Shown: positions 51,073 through 61,881, numbered from the stretch's first letter. The stretch is 64,000 bases of DNA from Lateolabrax maculatus (GCA_031216445.1 CM062206.1:26535001-26599000), one strand, 5' to 3'. Program-made: numbers and translations. The notes: generated from the sequence alone by a model not told the origin.

Positions 51073-54000
51073 CTATATGATAGAGTGTTTATATGATTAA
51101 GTGTTGTGTTGCTCCCCGGTCGGTGGATGATGCAGTCAACATAGGACTGCACTACATGCTGAACAGGAGTTCAACACTATCATCCCGGAAATCCTTCACA
51201 CCAAACTCTCACAGCTCACTGTGCCATCCTCCACTTGTCAGTGGATCACTAACTTCCTGACAGACAGGAGGCAGCAGGTGAGGCTGGGGAACATCACATC
51301 AAGCACCCGGACCATCAGCACTGGTGCCCCCCAGGGATGTGTGCTCTCCCCACTGCTCTTCTCCCGCTACACCAACGACTGCACCTCAGGAGACCCGTCT
51401 GTTAAATTCTTGAAGTTCGCAGACGACACAGCGGTCATCAGCTTATCAGGGACGGCGACGAATCTGCGTACAGACGAGAGGCAGAACAGCTGGCCCTCTG
51501 GTGTGGTCAGAACAACCTGGAACAGCCATGTGGACAGATTCACGTGGTGTTTGTTGTGGTGACGTAACAAGGAAGTTCCGGTGCGACAGGACCACAGGGA
51601 TAGGACGGAGTTTGGGGATGTGAAGTTGTAAGAAAGCATGCGGCCAGAGCCTCTGTGTGGAGGATGGCCTCGGCGAAGCAATCCATTTTCTTTGAGTCTG
51701 GCCACGCAATCTGGACGCAGGTGGTTGTTGAGGTTGTGAAGATCTGAGGTGGAGTACAGCGGCGGCATAAAGCTAGCGTTAGCTTGTGACCAAGAGCCGG
51801 GTGTTGGTGAAAAGAGAAGCAATGTCCAACCCAGGAGTATCCACGGGATGAACCACAGCATAGCAGCGGCAGGACGCCAGCAGTCCGGTGAGGAAGAGTG
51901 GTAGCGTGGAGGGGCTACCAGTCTGTTAGCTTAACAAACCTGTCCGGAGAACGGAGGTCAACCTGGTGCGGTGGTGGTTAGCGGAGAAGACCAGCCCGAG
52001 CCTGCTAACCACGCCGGGACGGAAAGATCCGGGTAGGATGAGCAGGTGGGCTCGTGCAGGACAACGAAGCAGCGCTGTGGATCACACCCGGGAGTCCTGG
52101 GGCCAGCAAGGAGGTTACTTTTGGAAAGAGTGAGCAGATCTGTTTACGGTAATCTAGGGAGGATGTTTGTGTAATTGAAGGATAGACTAAAGCATTTAAC
52201 GGCAAACACGCCGAGAATGGCATCGATTAAAACAGCAGAACTTTGGATCAGGTACGGAGCGGCAGCCAAAGGTGCGCCAGCATCTGCCATTTTGATCTGG
52301 TTATCTGGTCAGCCAGGTGTTGTAGCGCCTCACTAACACAGGCCTGAGGTGGGATGTAAACACCAACCAGAATGAATGAAGAAAACTCCTACGGTGAATA
52401 GAAGGGTTTGCAGTCTATGAAGAGGGTTTCTAAGTGAGGGCTGCATGATTTCTTCAACACTGTGACATCTGTGCACCAACCTTCGTTAATGTAGAAGCAG
52501 ATTCCGCCTCCCCCGTGTTTTTCCCATTAGCGGCGTGTCGCGGTCCGCTCGGAGGAGTTGTAGGCCGGGCAGCACGCTGTCTGGGATGAGCTCACCAAGC
52601 CAGGTTTACATGAAGCACAGGGCGGCATATCTGCTCAAGTCCGTGTTTGCTCTGTTGAGGAGCAGCAGTTCATCCATTTTGTTGGCCCGAGAGTGGACAT
52701 TTGCCAGATGGATTGACGGCAGCGCAGTTCGAAATCCCTGCTGCCATAGTTTAACAAGCACTCCTGCTCGCTTCTCCGTCTGCGTTTCTGGTAAATCCCG
52801 TAGAGAGCCGCTGCTCCTCCTACTAAGAGCTCTGTAAAGCTTTCCGGTTCAGTGAAAAACGGCGAAGCAGTTTGACCAGTAGATTGTCGGATGTTTACAA
52901 GTTCCTCTCTGCTGAATGTGATCCGAGAGGGAAAGCAGGAAACAAGACAAATAAACTAAAACAGAAAAAGTACTACAGAGCGCAGTACCAAGGCTGTCAT
53001 CGGCTGCGACATTTTGATGATTATTAAACTACAGTTACAGTGGGGCAGCTCCGTTGGAAACATAGACGTAATGGTTGGAAAGCTCACCAGCGACATCTGT
53101 TGGTTAAAACTTGAACACACTATATTTTTTCTATAGTAAAATCTAAACCAAAAATGATCTCTCAGCTCGGGCTGACAGAAATGCTTCAAAGCTTTTACCG
53201 TTACTATGGTAATTATCATCCAAATCCAGTTCACCTTATTCAGATAGATAGAGATATGGTTGAAAATTGGCATAGTTTCCCTTTACTTGAAGCCAGCCCT
53301 CCAACTGTTACTTTCAGTTTTGTTGTATATTATGCAAATAGTTAGAGCCTCTTTCATGTGGACGCATTAGGGCTGCGCCCGACCAAAGATTTTCCTAGAC
53401 GTCAGATTAAAGCCATTATTTGGCTAATTGTCGGACGTTTCTGGTATTCATTTAATTATTGAAATAAATATTTCTGGGGGGGCATAAGAAAAGTGTTCCA
53501 TGGCTGAGAAAGAATAAATAAGTACCATTGTTAACACCGTGCTACATTGCAGAGAGAAATTCAAAACCAAAGCCTCAAAGTCTAATATTATAATATTAAT
53601 TTTACAAGCGCACGCACAAAGTGAGCCGCCTGTTGTTGACAGAGGGTCTGGATCTCTGAGAGCAGCCCTCTTACCACTGACGAGTGAATTCACGAAGGCA
53701 CCCCTCTGACACCGTGCGACACTCATTTCCAACCAGTCCATGCGTCAGTTCAGAACTGATGTCAGCTCCAGGAGCCACTGCCCGGTTTCTGGTGTGCCAG
53801 CGTGGGAAGGTCACCACATACACCAAATTTAAAACTCTAGTTTTAACTGTTTTAACTGTTTTGTGTTTTAAGGAGCGTGCAAATAATTAACAGAGAATGG
53901 CAAAACAAATGCTTTTGGAAAATCATTCTGTGGTACTAAAAACGGATTTTGCGATTGCATATTAGACACATAGCCTTCCCTTACAGCCTGATGGATACTG

Positions 54001-54497
54001 GATTTTTGAGGACAAAAGTATCATTTTAGTTTAAAAATCAGATATATCAGTTGATATACTTTTTTTTTTTTTACATAAGTACTTAACGTAAACATTTTGA
54101 TACAGATCTCGAAAGGAGGTTATTAAAGAATTGTGACTATGTATGTAATGAATGGGACATTTAAAGATATACTTCTCACTGCTCTCTGGTAGACAGTTTA
54201 TGTAATGAAGACACAGTTTCTAAATGACCAAAAACACATATGACGTTTTTCTAGTGACAGTTAATCCCTACCTGATTTCTCTACCAGCTCGCTGACATCC
54301 TTCTTCTCAGCCAGTCCGGAATATCCAAGTCCTCGACACTCCAGGATGGTCTTCAACTTCTTATAACTGAGAGTAACTGGATCCACAAGCTGAGTAGCGA
54401 ACATCCCAGTCTCATACCAAACCACTGCCTCAAAAATCCTCGCTAGCATAAACAACACTATGAAATACAACAGCAAGAAAAACAGTTTCAACCACAT
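39739..54497 (-). CDS. rnf103: RNF103 (KF-1), ER-membrane RING-H2 E3 ubiquitin ligase (complete)
   Basis: Seven minus-strand exons: 54497-54272, 49537-49389, 46220-46105, 45663-45241, 45120-44988, 44060-43974 and 40740-39739; 2136 bases, 711 residues and a stop (human RNF103 has 685). It starts [20 protein letters not shown], a signal-anchor segment. A luminal-type region follows, containing [17 protein letters not shown] and [14 protein letters not shown]. Further hydrophobic segments lie near residues 325-345 ([20 protein letters not shown]), 365-385 and 415-435. The RING-H2 domain is residues about 646-687: [27 protein letters not shown]103 is an ER-resident ligase of the ER-associated degradation system, first cloned from brain. 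The start was chosen at the Met that begins the conserved hydrophobic stretch; an in-frame Met 21 codons upstream adds no conserved sequence. All phases fit and the gene looks intact despite transposons in four introns. Confidence 0.97.
40835..41412. mobile_element. abundant fish interspersed repeat, probable DNA transposon, in an rnf103 intron
   Basis: The block holds GTGTACCTAATAAAGTGGCT near its right end (about 41382-41401), a terminus I know from a very common teleost repeat. The left end near 40848 (TGTGGCCACTACAG, then GGTACACC) looks like a decayed inverted copy of it. No transposase frame survives, and the family name is not assigned. Confidence 0.55.
41405..41485. repeat. TATA/TGTA microsatellite
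   Basis: An imperfect run of TATA, TGTA and CATA units at the end of the preceding repeat. Confidence 0.85.
42057..42853 (+). mobile_element. L2-clade LINE 3' fragment in an rnf103 intron
   Basis: Begins at CACTACGCTCACAGAATGC and ends in the ACTTGACTTG tail. It is oriented against rnf103. Its 5' break is nearly the same as that of the fragment at 21084. Confidence 0.93.
48055..48870 (-). mobile_element. diverged L2-group LINE fragment in an rnf103 intron
   Basis: Minus-strand translation gives [13 protein letters not shown], then [30 protein letters not shown] and [11 protein letters not shown], the post-RT region of another L2-group family, clearly different from the Maui-like copies. The left end (48065-48125) carries TTACATTACATTTATGAAGC and GCTTTTATCCAAAGCGACTT, a fish repeat terminus. 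A piece of the same family is repeated at 50338-50415. Confidence 0.7.
50338..50415 (-). repeat. detached copy of 48797-48870
   Basis: About 75 bases (AAGGAGAGCAG through CAGTAGAGAACTGTAAAGAA) match the upstream end of the L2-group fragment at 48055-48870, with a handful of substitutions. No flanking LINE sequence is seen on either side. Confidence 0.85.
50665..50880 (-). mobile_element. Rex1-like LINE 3' UTR
   Basis: Reverse-oriented: the plus strand reads CAGCTTTATTGGCCGTGAAT then TACAAGGAATTTGACTCCGG, the known 3' end of fish Rex1-like elements, followed by an AT-rich 3' UTR. Confidence 0.7.
50883..50942. repeat. perfect 29-bp inverted repeat, 2-nt loop
   Basis: Arms 50883-50911 and 50914-50942 pair at every position around CT. 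It lies exactly at the edge of the Rex1-like 3' UTR, whose AGTGCAATGATG words form one arm. Confidence 0.97.
51017..51070. repeat. (TA)n microsatellite
   Basis: About 26 TA units following GTGTGT. Confidence 0.95.
51150..51536 (+). mobile_element. Rex1-like reverse-transcriptase fragment
   Basis: Plus-strand frame: [20 protein letters not shown], then [39 protein letters not shown] and [10 protein letters not shown]. These are RT blocks with the FADD catalytic motif. The frame shifts near 51460 and then reads [16 protein letters not shown]. It has opposite orientation to the neighbouring 3' UTR (50665-50880). Confidence 0.88.
51540..53030 (-). mobile_element. 5' part of a Rex1-like LINE, reverse orientation
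   Basis: The minus strand at 52620-52310 reads [20 protein letters not shown], then [34 protein letters not shown] and [15 protein letters not shown]-type endonuclease of a Rex1-like LINE, with one frameshift and one stop. Upstream on the same strand (52990-52650) is a leader with short open frames. The GC-richer stretch 51560-52290 contains an open minus-strand frame (about 51861-51560, ending [11 protein letters not shown]) that could be the start of a second copy. Assignment of that part is tentative. Confidence 0.65.
53365..53880. mobile_element. possible non-autonomous hAT-like element
   Basis: Starts TTAGGGCTGCGCCCGACCAA, resembling hAT ends that begin with (C/T)AGGGCTGC in fish. The right terminus could not be matched and no coding sequence is present. 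Confidence 0.25.
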
Positions 54498-54960
54498 CTT
54501 CGAGCTGGACGAGAGTGCTGCTGTGTGACCACTGGACAGGCTACATAGGTTTCCAATCACTTTCTACCCGTTCACAGCTGATATTATCTTATTATTAAAT
54601 ATTCATCGTTTGTTCGAGTGTGGTTGGGAGGATATTCCCTGACCGTTCACTTCTTTCCCCAGGAGTTTAATTCATGAATCCTGCCAACGGTGGCAGCTAG
54701 CTAATTAGCTTAGCATCGCAGGTAGGCCTTGGTGATGTATCAACCAAAACAAACAGGCCTCGTCACGCTCAAGTGTCCGCTGCACGCGCTGCAGTTTCCC
54801 GGTGGTTACCAGCGGACAGTGGCCCGGACTGCTGTTGCGGTCCCAGATATTCACAACATTACAAAATGACAATATGACTGATCTGATTTTGCTCCGATCA
54901 GCTGGTGTACACAGATGAGCTGACGTCACATCCGGCTCCACCTCGCACATGTAAACAAGC
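54498..54960 (-). promoter_or_regulatory. rnf103 promoter region with a perfect CRE
   Basis: Upstream of the rnf103 start. At 54921-54928 there is a full palindromic cAMP-response element, TGACGTCA, directly followed by CATCCGG (an ETS core on one strand). The surroundings are richer in CpG than neighbouring DNA (54775-54845). The distance to the start codon is about 425 bases, so the element may sit close to the transcription start, which is not visible. Confidence 0.5.
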
Positions 54961-55490
54961 TACAAAATAAAAGTTATACAAGTGAAAATAAATGAGTAAA
55001 CGGTAACCCTGTAAAGATACGGTATAATGCGTGATAAGCAGTGGCCATCTCAGGCTGTAAGAGGGGCAGGGGTGAAATACATAAAAAGGGCAACAGCTGC
55101 ATGTGGCGGGGCACCAGCACGCAGAAAGTCATGATGCATTTATGGTGAAACTGTTCCAATCCCAGGTTAAGAATAAAATTGTTTTATTATGTGACTAGAT
55201 ATGTAAGTGTAACTACTAAACCTCTGTAATAAAAACACAACAAGAAACAAAATACTTGTAATTTATGACACCAGTGGTCATTAAGTGAACTGCAGTCAGC
55301 ATCCTTTGTCTCGTGCAGGTGCTTGCACTCCATAGACACAAATGAGAAACTTAGGCAAGGCTGTGCCTAAGCGTACTGATTTTTTTTTTCTTTTTTTAAG
55401 ATTAACAACTTTTCTGGCAGAAACCCTGCATTGGCATTGGAAAATAAAGCGTGGGTTTTAAATTAAGAGTAGCAAACCTTAAGGCGATCA
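54961..55490. other. no recognisable feature
   Basis: AT-rich sequence upstream of rnf103 with no exon, repeat end or open frame that I recognise. Confidence 0.4.
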
Positions 55491-55727
55491 CTGCCAACAG
55501 CATTTTCTGACCACCCAGTTGGACCAGCTGAAAAAAATGTCACACAGAGAAGAAGAGGGAAGAGAGCCGGGATAAAAGACAAGACAAGCTCACCCCAGCT
55601 AAGCTAACCCCAGCTTGGACCTAAGGCTGCTCCTGGCTAATGTCAGGTCACAGGAAGGTGGAGTGGATGAAATGGGACTCTGGCTGGCCAAGCAATGGGA
55701 AATCAGAGACAGTTGTGTCCACCTGTG
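55490..55727 (+). mobile_element. 5' piece of another LINE, fused to the L2 copy
   Basis: The plus strand reads LLANVRSQEGGVDEM and then LAKQWEIRDSCVHLC, the start of an APE-endonuclease frame of Rex1/CR1-like type (the LxNVRS... motif). At about 55728 it passes, without loss of frame, into L2 endonuclease sequence (DLISDYHMDIFCLTET). Confidence 0.6.
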
Positions 55728-57848
55728 TGATTTAATATCTGACTATCATATGGATATATTTTGTCTGACTGAAACTTAGCTGTGTCAGGAAGAATATGTT
55801 AGCCTGAATGAGTCCACTCCTCCTAGTCATATTAATACTCACATTCCTCAAGGCACTGGAGTTGCAGCCATCTTCGACTCTAGCTTATTAATCAACCCTG
55901 AACCTAAACTTAGTTTTAACTCATTCGAAAGTCTTGTTCTTAGTCTTTCACACCCAATGTGGAAAACTGTACAGCCAGTTCTATTTGTCATAGTGTACCG
56001 TGCTCCTGGTCCGTATTCTGAATTTTTAGCAGAATTCTCAGAGTTTTTAACAAGTTTAGTCCTCAAAACAGATAAAGTCATTATTGTAGGTGATTTTAAT
56101 GTTCATGTGGACGTCGATAATGATAGCCTTAGTTCTGCGTTTATCTCACTATTAGATTCGATTGGTTTCTGTCAGAGTGTAAACAAACCCACTCATTATT
56201 TTAACCACAGCCTCGATCTTGTTCTGTCATATGGAATCGAAATTGAAGATTTAATAGTCTTCCCACAAAATCCTGTCTTATCAGACCATTATTCAATGAC
56301 TTTTGAATTTATATTACTGGACTATAGGCCATTAGGCAAACATTCCTTCAGTAGATGCCTGTCTGATAGTGCTGTAGCTAAATTGATTGATGATTCCATC
56401 GGCATTTAATTCAATGCCATGTCTCAATATAACGGAGGACTCCTATGCTAACTTTAGTCCCTCCCAAATTGATCATCTGGTTGATAGTGCTGCAGGCTTG
56501 CTGCGAACGACTCTCAATTCTATTGCCCCTATCAAAAAGAAGAAAATAAAACAAATGAGGTTAGCTCCATGGTATAACTCCTTAACCCGCAAATTAAAAG
56601 AAACATCGCGAAAATTAGAAAGGAAATGGCGTTCCACCAAACTGGAGGAATCTCATTTAGTTTGGCAAGATAGTCTTAGAATATATAGAAAGGCCCTCCG
56701 TAATGCCAGAGGAGCCTATTACTCCTCACTAATAGAGGAACATAAGAACAACCCCAGGTTTCTTTTCAGCACTGTAGCCAGGCTGACACAGAGTCAGAGC
56801 TCTGTTGAGCCACGTATTCCCAGAGCGCTCAGTAGTAATAACTTCATGAGCTTCTCTGATGATAAAATTCTAACTATTAGATAAAAAATTCATCATCTTG
56901 TGCTCTCAGCCAGTTCAGATATATCTTCGAGTACAGGAACCTCAGAAGCAGCTGTAGAACCAGATTTATATTTAGACTGTTTTTCTCCAATTGACCTTTA
57001 CCAACTAACTTCAATGATTTTTTCGTCTAAACCAACAACCTGCTTCTTTGACCCCATCCAAACTAAGCTGCTTAAAGAAGTTTTACCCTTAGTTAGCACT
57101 CCTTTACTAGACGCGATCAATCTGTCTTTATTAACAGGCTATGTACCACAGTCCTTCAAAGTAGCTGTATTTAAACCTCTTCTTAAAAAGCCTACGCTTG
57201 ATCCAGGGGTTTTAGCCAATTATGAACCTATATCTAACCTTGCCTTTCTCTTCAAAATCCTTGAGAAAGTGGTCGTTAATCAGTTATGTGACTTTCTAAA
57301 CGGCAATAGTTTATTTGAGGATTTTCAGTCAGGATTTAGGGAGCATCATAGCACAGAGACAGCACTGGTAAAAGTGACAAATGACCTTTTGATTGCGTCA
57401 GACAAAAGATTTGTCTCTGTACTTGTTCTGTTAGATCTTAGTGCCGCTTTCGATACCATTGACCATTGTATCCTATTACAGAGACTGGAGCATTTGATTG
57501 GCGTCAAAGGACCTGCACTAAGCTGGTTTCAGTCGTATTTATCAGATAGATTTCAGTTTGTCCATGTAAATGATGAGTTCCACAAGGTTCAGTGCTTGGA
57601 CCACTTTTATTTACCTTGTATATGCTTCCTTTAGGCAATATTATTAGGAAACACTCCATAAACTTTCACTGCTATGCAGATGATACTCAATTATACTTAT
57701 CGATAAAGCCAGATGAAACCGGTAAGTTAGCCAAGCTTCAGGCATGTATTAAGGACATAAAAGACTGGATGACCTGCAATTTTCTGCTGTTAAACTGGGT
57801 CCTAAACACCGGCAAGACGTACTATGTATAGATATAGTTACTCCAGAT

Positions 57849-59870
57849 CAGCGGTCCCCAACCTTTTTTGCGCCACGGACCGGTTTCATCTAAGACAATA
57901 TTTTCACGGACCGGCCTTCATTTCCTCCGGCCTACATTTGCTCGATAATCGTTAATGACGCAGCCTAAGTCTAATAATAAATCATCCACAGTGGTCTTAT
58001 GTCAAATGCAAACATCAACAGACAATAAACAACCTTTTGTTCATAAATTAATAATCAACAACATCTCTGTAAACAAAATTATTTATTTTAGAACGAAAAT
58101 CCTTTCTAATAAGAAATAATTGTAATAAAAAACTTGATTCAAGTGACCGCGCTGATGAGGTTTATTTTGAAATATAGCGACTTACAATCAATGCATTCAA
58201 CGTAGGAGAAATACTGATCATTTCTATATAAAAAGGTGAACAAGTCAATCAAATAATAATAATAATGAGAATTAGTGGGAGCCCTGAGCTTGTTTCTCTG
58301 CAACGAGCCGGTCCCATCTAGGGGTAATGGGAGACAATGACACCCGAAGTGTGTTCCGTACGTCCAGGCTACTCCGTAGTTTTGTTTTGGTTGCGGTCAC
58401 TGCAGAAAATCCCGCTTCACAAAGATAGGAGGTTGGAAATTGAAGCAGGGTTTTCAATGCTTTTTGGGCGATCTCAGGATATTCTGCCTTGATTTTAATC
58501 CAGAACACTGGCACAGTTGTTGTCTGAAACACACTTTTAAGGCCACCGTTATTTGCAATGTCCAGCAGTTGATCTTCTTCTAGCACGGACAGGCTCGATT
58601 CACCAGGTTTGTTCACATTTGGGTCGCGGGTCCATTCTTTCGCAGTCTGTGGGTCTTTTGTGGTTGGGAAGTACCACTCAAACTCTTTTAAAAGCAAAGA
58701 CAGGTGATCGTGCACCAGCTGGGAGAATGATGGATCAGGCTCAGTCTCTTCCAAAATCCCCGACAATGTTTGAAACTAATATCCCTCGGTTCACTCGCCG
58801 TCCCCACAATTCCAGTTTGCCTTTGAATGCAGCTACTTTATCTGCCAACTTGAAGACAGTTGTCAATTTCCCCTGAAGTGACAGATTAAGTTCATTGAGC
58901 AGGTTGAATATGTCGCACAAATAAGCGAGTTTTGTGACCCATTCCTTGTCACTGAAATGTGCTGCCAGTGGTGACTTTTTTTCTGAAAAAAACCTCTGCA
59001 GCGGCTCTCGTAATTCAAACACCCTTGCCAATGATCTGCCTTTAGATAGCCACCTTACTTCAGTGTGTAATGAAGGCGTTTGTACTCCGCGTCCATCTCC
59101 TCACAAAGTTGCTCGAACAGACGCGAGTTAAGGGCATGCGCTTTGATGTGGTTAATCATTTTAATGACATCATTCAACATGCTGTTGAGTTCAGGTGACA
59201 TTTTTCAGCTAGCCAGCATTTCCCTGTGAATGACACAGTGCATTGACTCACATTCAGGTGCAACCTCCTTTACCCGAGAAGTTAAACCAGAAACCCGTCC
59301 GGTCATAGCAGCAGCTCCGTCCGTGCATATGCCCACACAAAAGGACCAGTTTAGTTTTCCTGATATGTAATCATCCAGAGACTTGAATAGTTCTGCGGCT
59401 GTGGTGTTGGTTGGCAACAATAGTGCACATAACATATCCTCCTGCACATCCTCCTGATATATATATATATCGCACATAAACAAGTAGTGTCGCCTTGTTA
59501 TCAACATCAGTAGACTCGTCAACCTGGATTGTGTACCAAGGTGACTTATTAATCCTCTCCAACAACTGCTTCTCAATATCCTCTGCGATATTCTCAATTC
59601 GCCTAGTGACGGTGCTAGCCGAAAGAGGAACCTGTGCTATCTTTTTAACTGCAGCCTCTCCTAGAAGTTCACAGCAAATGTCCTTAGCGGCGGGCAGGAT
59701 CAATTCTTCACCAATAGTAAAAGGTCTCTTTGCCTTAGCAATATGATTAGCCACTAAGTATGACGCTCTCAGTGCACTCACATTTGTTGATGTGGTGGCC
59801 ATCAGTAATTGCTTCTGCTCTTCTTGTTCATGTTTTTTTCTTTCAAAAAACTCCAAAGACTTGTCTTTTA
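57849..59870 (-). mobile_element. hAT transposon relic (ZBED5-like type), one end lost
   Basis: The left end begins with the hAT terminus CAGCGGTCCCCAACC followed by CCACGGACCGG. The coding strand runs leftward from the right border. No inverted partner of the terminus is present at the right border, where transposase codons abut L2 sequence directly; so the right (5') end was deleted together with adjoining L2. Confidence 0.9.
58272..59868 (-). pseudogene. hAT transposase pseudogene (ZBED5-like)
   Basis: Read leftward from 59868: EFFERKKHEQEEQKQLL, VANHIAKAKRPFTIGEELIL, WYTIQVDESTDVDN (the catalytic DEST region), then CTDGAAAMTGR (59300), MHCVIHREMLAS, the FELREPLQRFFSEKKSPLAA block (59010) and the carboxyl-terminal dimerisation region PTSYLCEAGFSAVTATKTKL with SPITPRWDRLVAEKQAQGSH (58272). 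The amino-terminal BED zinc finger is missing because the element is cut there. Defects: a TATATA expansion near 59459 that shifts the frame, a stop after MLAS at about 59205, and frame changes near 59040 and 58770. It cannot make a working transposase. Confidence 0.9.
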
Positions 59871-60939
59871 ATAATCAGGCATATCCTGTCTCAAAAAAAA
59901 TGTAGAAAAACTAGTTCATGCATTTGTTACTTCTAGGTTGGATTATTGTAATTCCTTATTATCGGGCTGCCCCGATAAGTCTCTAAAGACTCTCCAGCTG
60001 ATCCAGAATGCAGCTGCACGTGTACTGACAGGAACTAGCAAAAGAGAACATATTTCTCCGATATTAGCTTCTCTGCACTGGCTCCCTGTGAAATCTAGAA
60101 TAGAATTTAAAGTCGTCCTCCTCACTTACAAAGCTCTTATTTGTCAGGCACCATCATATCTTAAAGAGCTGATAGTACCGTATTACCCCACTAGAGCACT
60201 ACGCTCACAGAATGCAGGGTTACTTGTGGTACCTAAAGTCTCTTAAAGTAGAATGGGAGCCAGAGCCTTTAGTTATCAAGCTCCTCTTCTGTGGAACCAG
60301 CTCCCAATTTGGGTTCGGGAGGCAGACACCCTCTCTTCGTTTAAGAGTATGCTAAAAACGTTCCTTTTTGATAAAGCTTATAGTTAGGGCTAGCTCAGGT
60401 GAGTCCTGAACCATCCCTTAGTTATGCTGTTATAGGCTTAGACTGCCGGGGATTTCCTATGACGCACTGAGCTTCTCTCTCCTCCTCTCCCTCTCTATCT
60501 GTACGCATTCCTATTCCACTAATACAGGTTACCAACTCCACTTCTTCCTGGTAATTTTTGTGCTTTCTGTGCTTTTTTGCCTTCTCACTTTATGCAGGTA
60601 TTTCCGCCTCTGGAGCTGTAGATTCTGGATCTGTGATTGCCAGCCGTCTACTGCCCCCATGTTCCTGCTCCACACTCATTGCTGCAGTTGTTATTATTAT
60701 TAGTCTGATTTGTTGCAGATGGCCGCCCACCCAGAGCCTGGTTCTGCTCGAGGTTTCTACCTGTTAAAAGGGAGTTTTTCCTCGGCACTGTCGCCAAGTG
60801 CTTGCTCATGGTGGGAACTGTTGGGTCTCTGTAAATAATATTTTAAAGATTATGGTCAGACCTGCTCTATGTGAAAGCGTCTTGAGATAACTTTTGTTAT
60901 GATTTGGTGCTATACAAATAAAATTGACTTGACTTGACC

Positions 60940-61260
60940 TCTTAACAGAGGCCTACCTCCATCACTGCACCCCAGATCAAGCTTTTCCTCTGAACAGACG
61001 GACTGTGTTCTGAGACTCCACTAGGACGAGGTGAGGCAGACTCTGTGTTTACATCAGTGATGCGTGTGGCTCACAACAGTTGATGGATGCATTCATAAAC
61101 TTCACATCCTTATGATTTTTCAGGACCTTTAAATAGAAATTACTCTACAGGTTGTTATAGGCAACTGAAAAAGTCGGTGAAGGTCTACTTTTTTAAGTTA
61201 CATTACAATCCTTTCATATATTTTAGAAGTACGTAAAGGCCAACTAATCTTTTAGCATTT
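60940..61260. other. no recognisable feature
   Basis: Unique-looking sequence after the L2 tail with no coding or repeat signal. Confidence 0.35.
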
Positions 61261-61264
61261 AGGG

Positions 61265-61505
61265 TAGCTTATATGGCCCTGCGTCGCATTTTCTTTACTG
61301 GAAAGGCACCCTAGAGGGCACCTCATCAGGCTTTCTCCACTGGATGTGCACCCCTGAGTGCACCATATCACATTGTTATGCACATTATCATGTTTTCTAG
61401 CACGTTTGACCATGGTAGAGGGCACTTTATCATGTTTTATCCAACATCCAAGAGGGCACTTTTGTGTTTTTTTTCCGAACATGGGGGCACTCCCCCTGAG
61501 TCCAC
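61265..61505. repeat. degenerate minisatellite-like repeat
   Basis: Several related units carrying GAGGGCAC followed by TTATCATGTTTT-like sequence (clear at about 61313, 61421 and 61472), spaced irregularly 50-110 bases apart. The minus-strand frame over it shows recurring CPLGC, an effect of the repeat and not a protein. Confidence 0.55.
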
Positions 61506-61881
61506 CAGTGGGATTAGAATAACAAATAGCAAGAACGAGATAACTTTAATCCTATTATTGATCAAATGAGTAAATAAGTTCTCAATCTTGGAACTGATCA
61601 GCTATCTGTCTGACGATTTAGGCTACGGTTATGTGTGCGAATCAAGCCGCAACCTCCAGGTCGGAAAAGTGAAGCAGACAATAGGCGGGCGACTCCACTG
61701 GTTGCCAAAAGAAGTGAGATTGTACTTCTCACTGGATTTATTACCTGAGTAAACACTTTCCTAATGAATTTATGGTGTCATTTGCTTTTTGTCTTCAGTA
61801 CAGCAGGATGTTCATTTTGTAAATAGTGGTCACATTTAGACAAAAATAGATAATAAAGCAGCTTATGCCTTATGCTTACCG

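Larger units (their letters stand above)
55728..60939 (+). mobile_element. long L2-clade (Maui-like) LINE copy, interrupted by hAT
   Basis: Same family as 9650-13342. Endonuclease: VIVYRAPGPYSEFLAEF and IIVGDFNVHVDVDN (55990-56115). [22 protein letters not shown] and [12 protein letters not shown] (57330-57465), then CYADDTQLY (about 57671). It lacks about 30 bases before GVPQG that the first copy has (near 57573), which shifts the frame; another gap near 57798 removes the NSDKTEVIVL segment. The hAT relic occupies 57849-59870. The element resumes at 59873 and ends with the TACAAATAAAATTGACTTG tail. About 120 bases of L2 between the two halves are missing. A TAG lies at 55777, as in the first copy. 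Confidence 0.93.
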
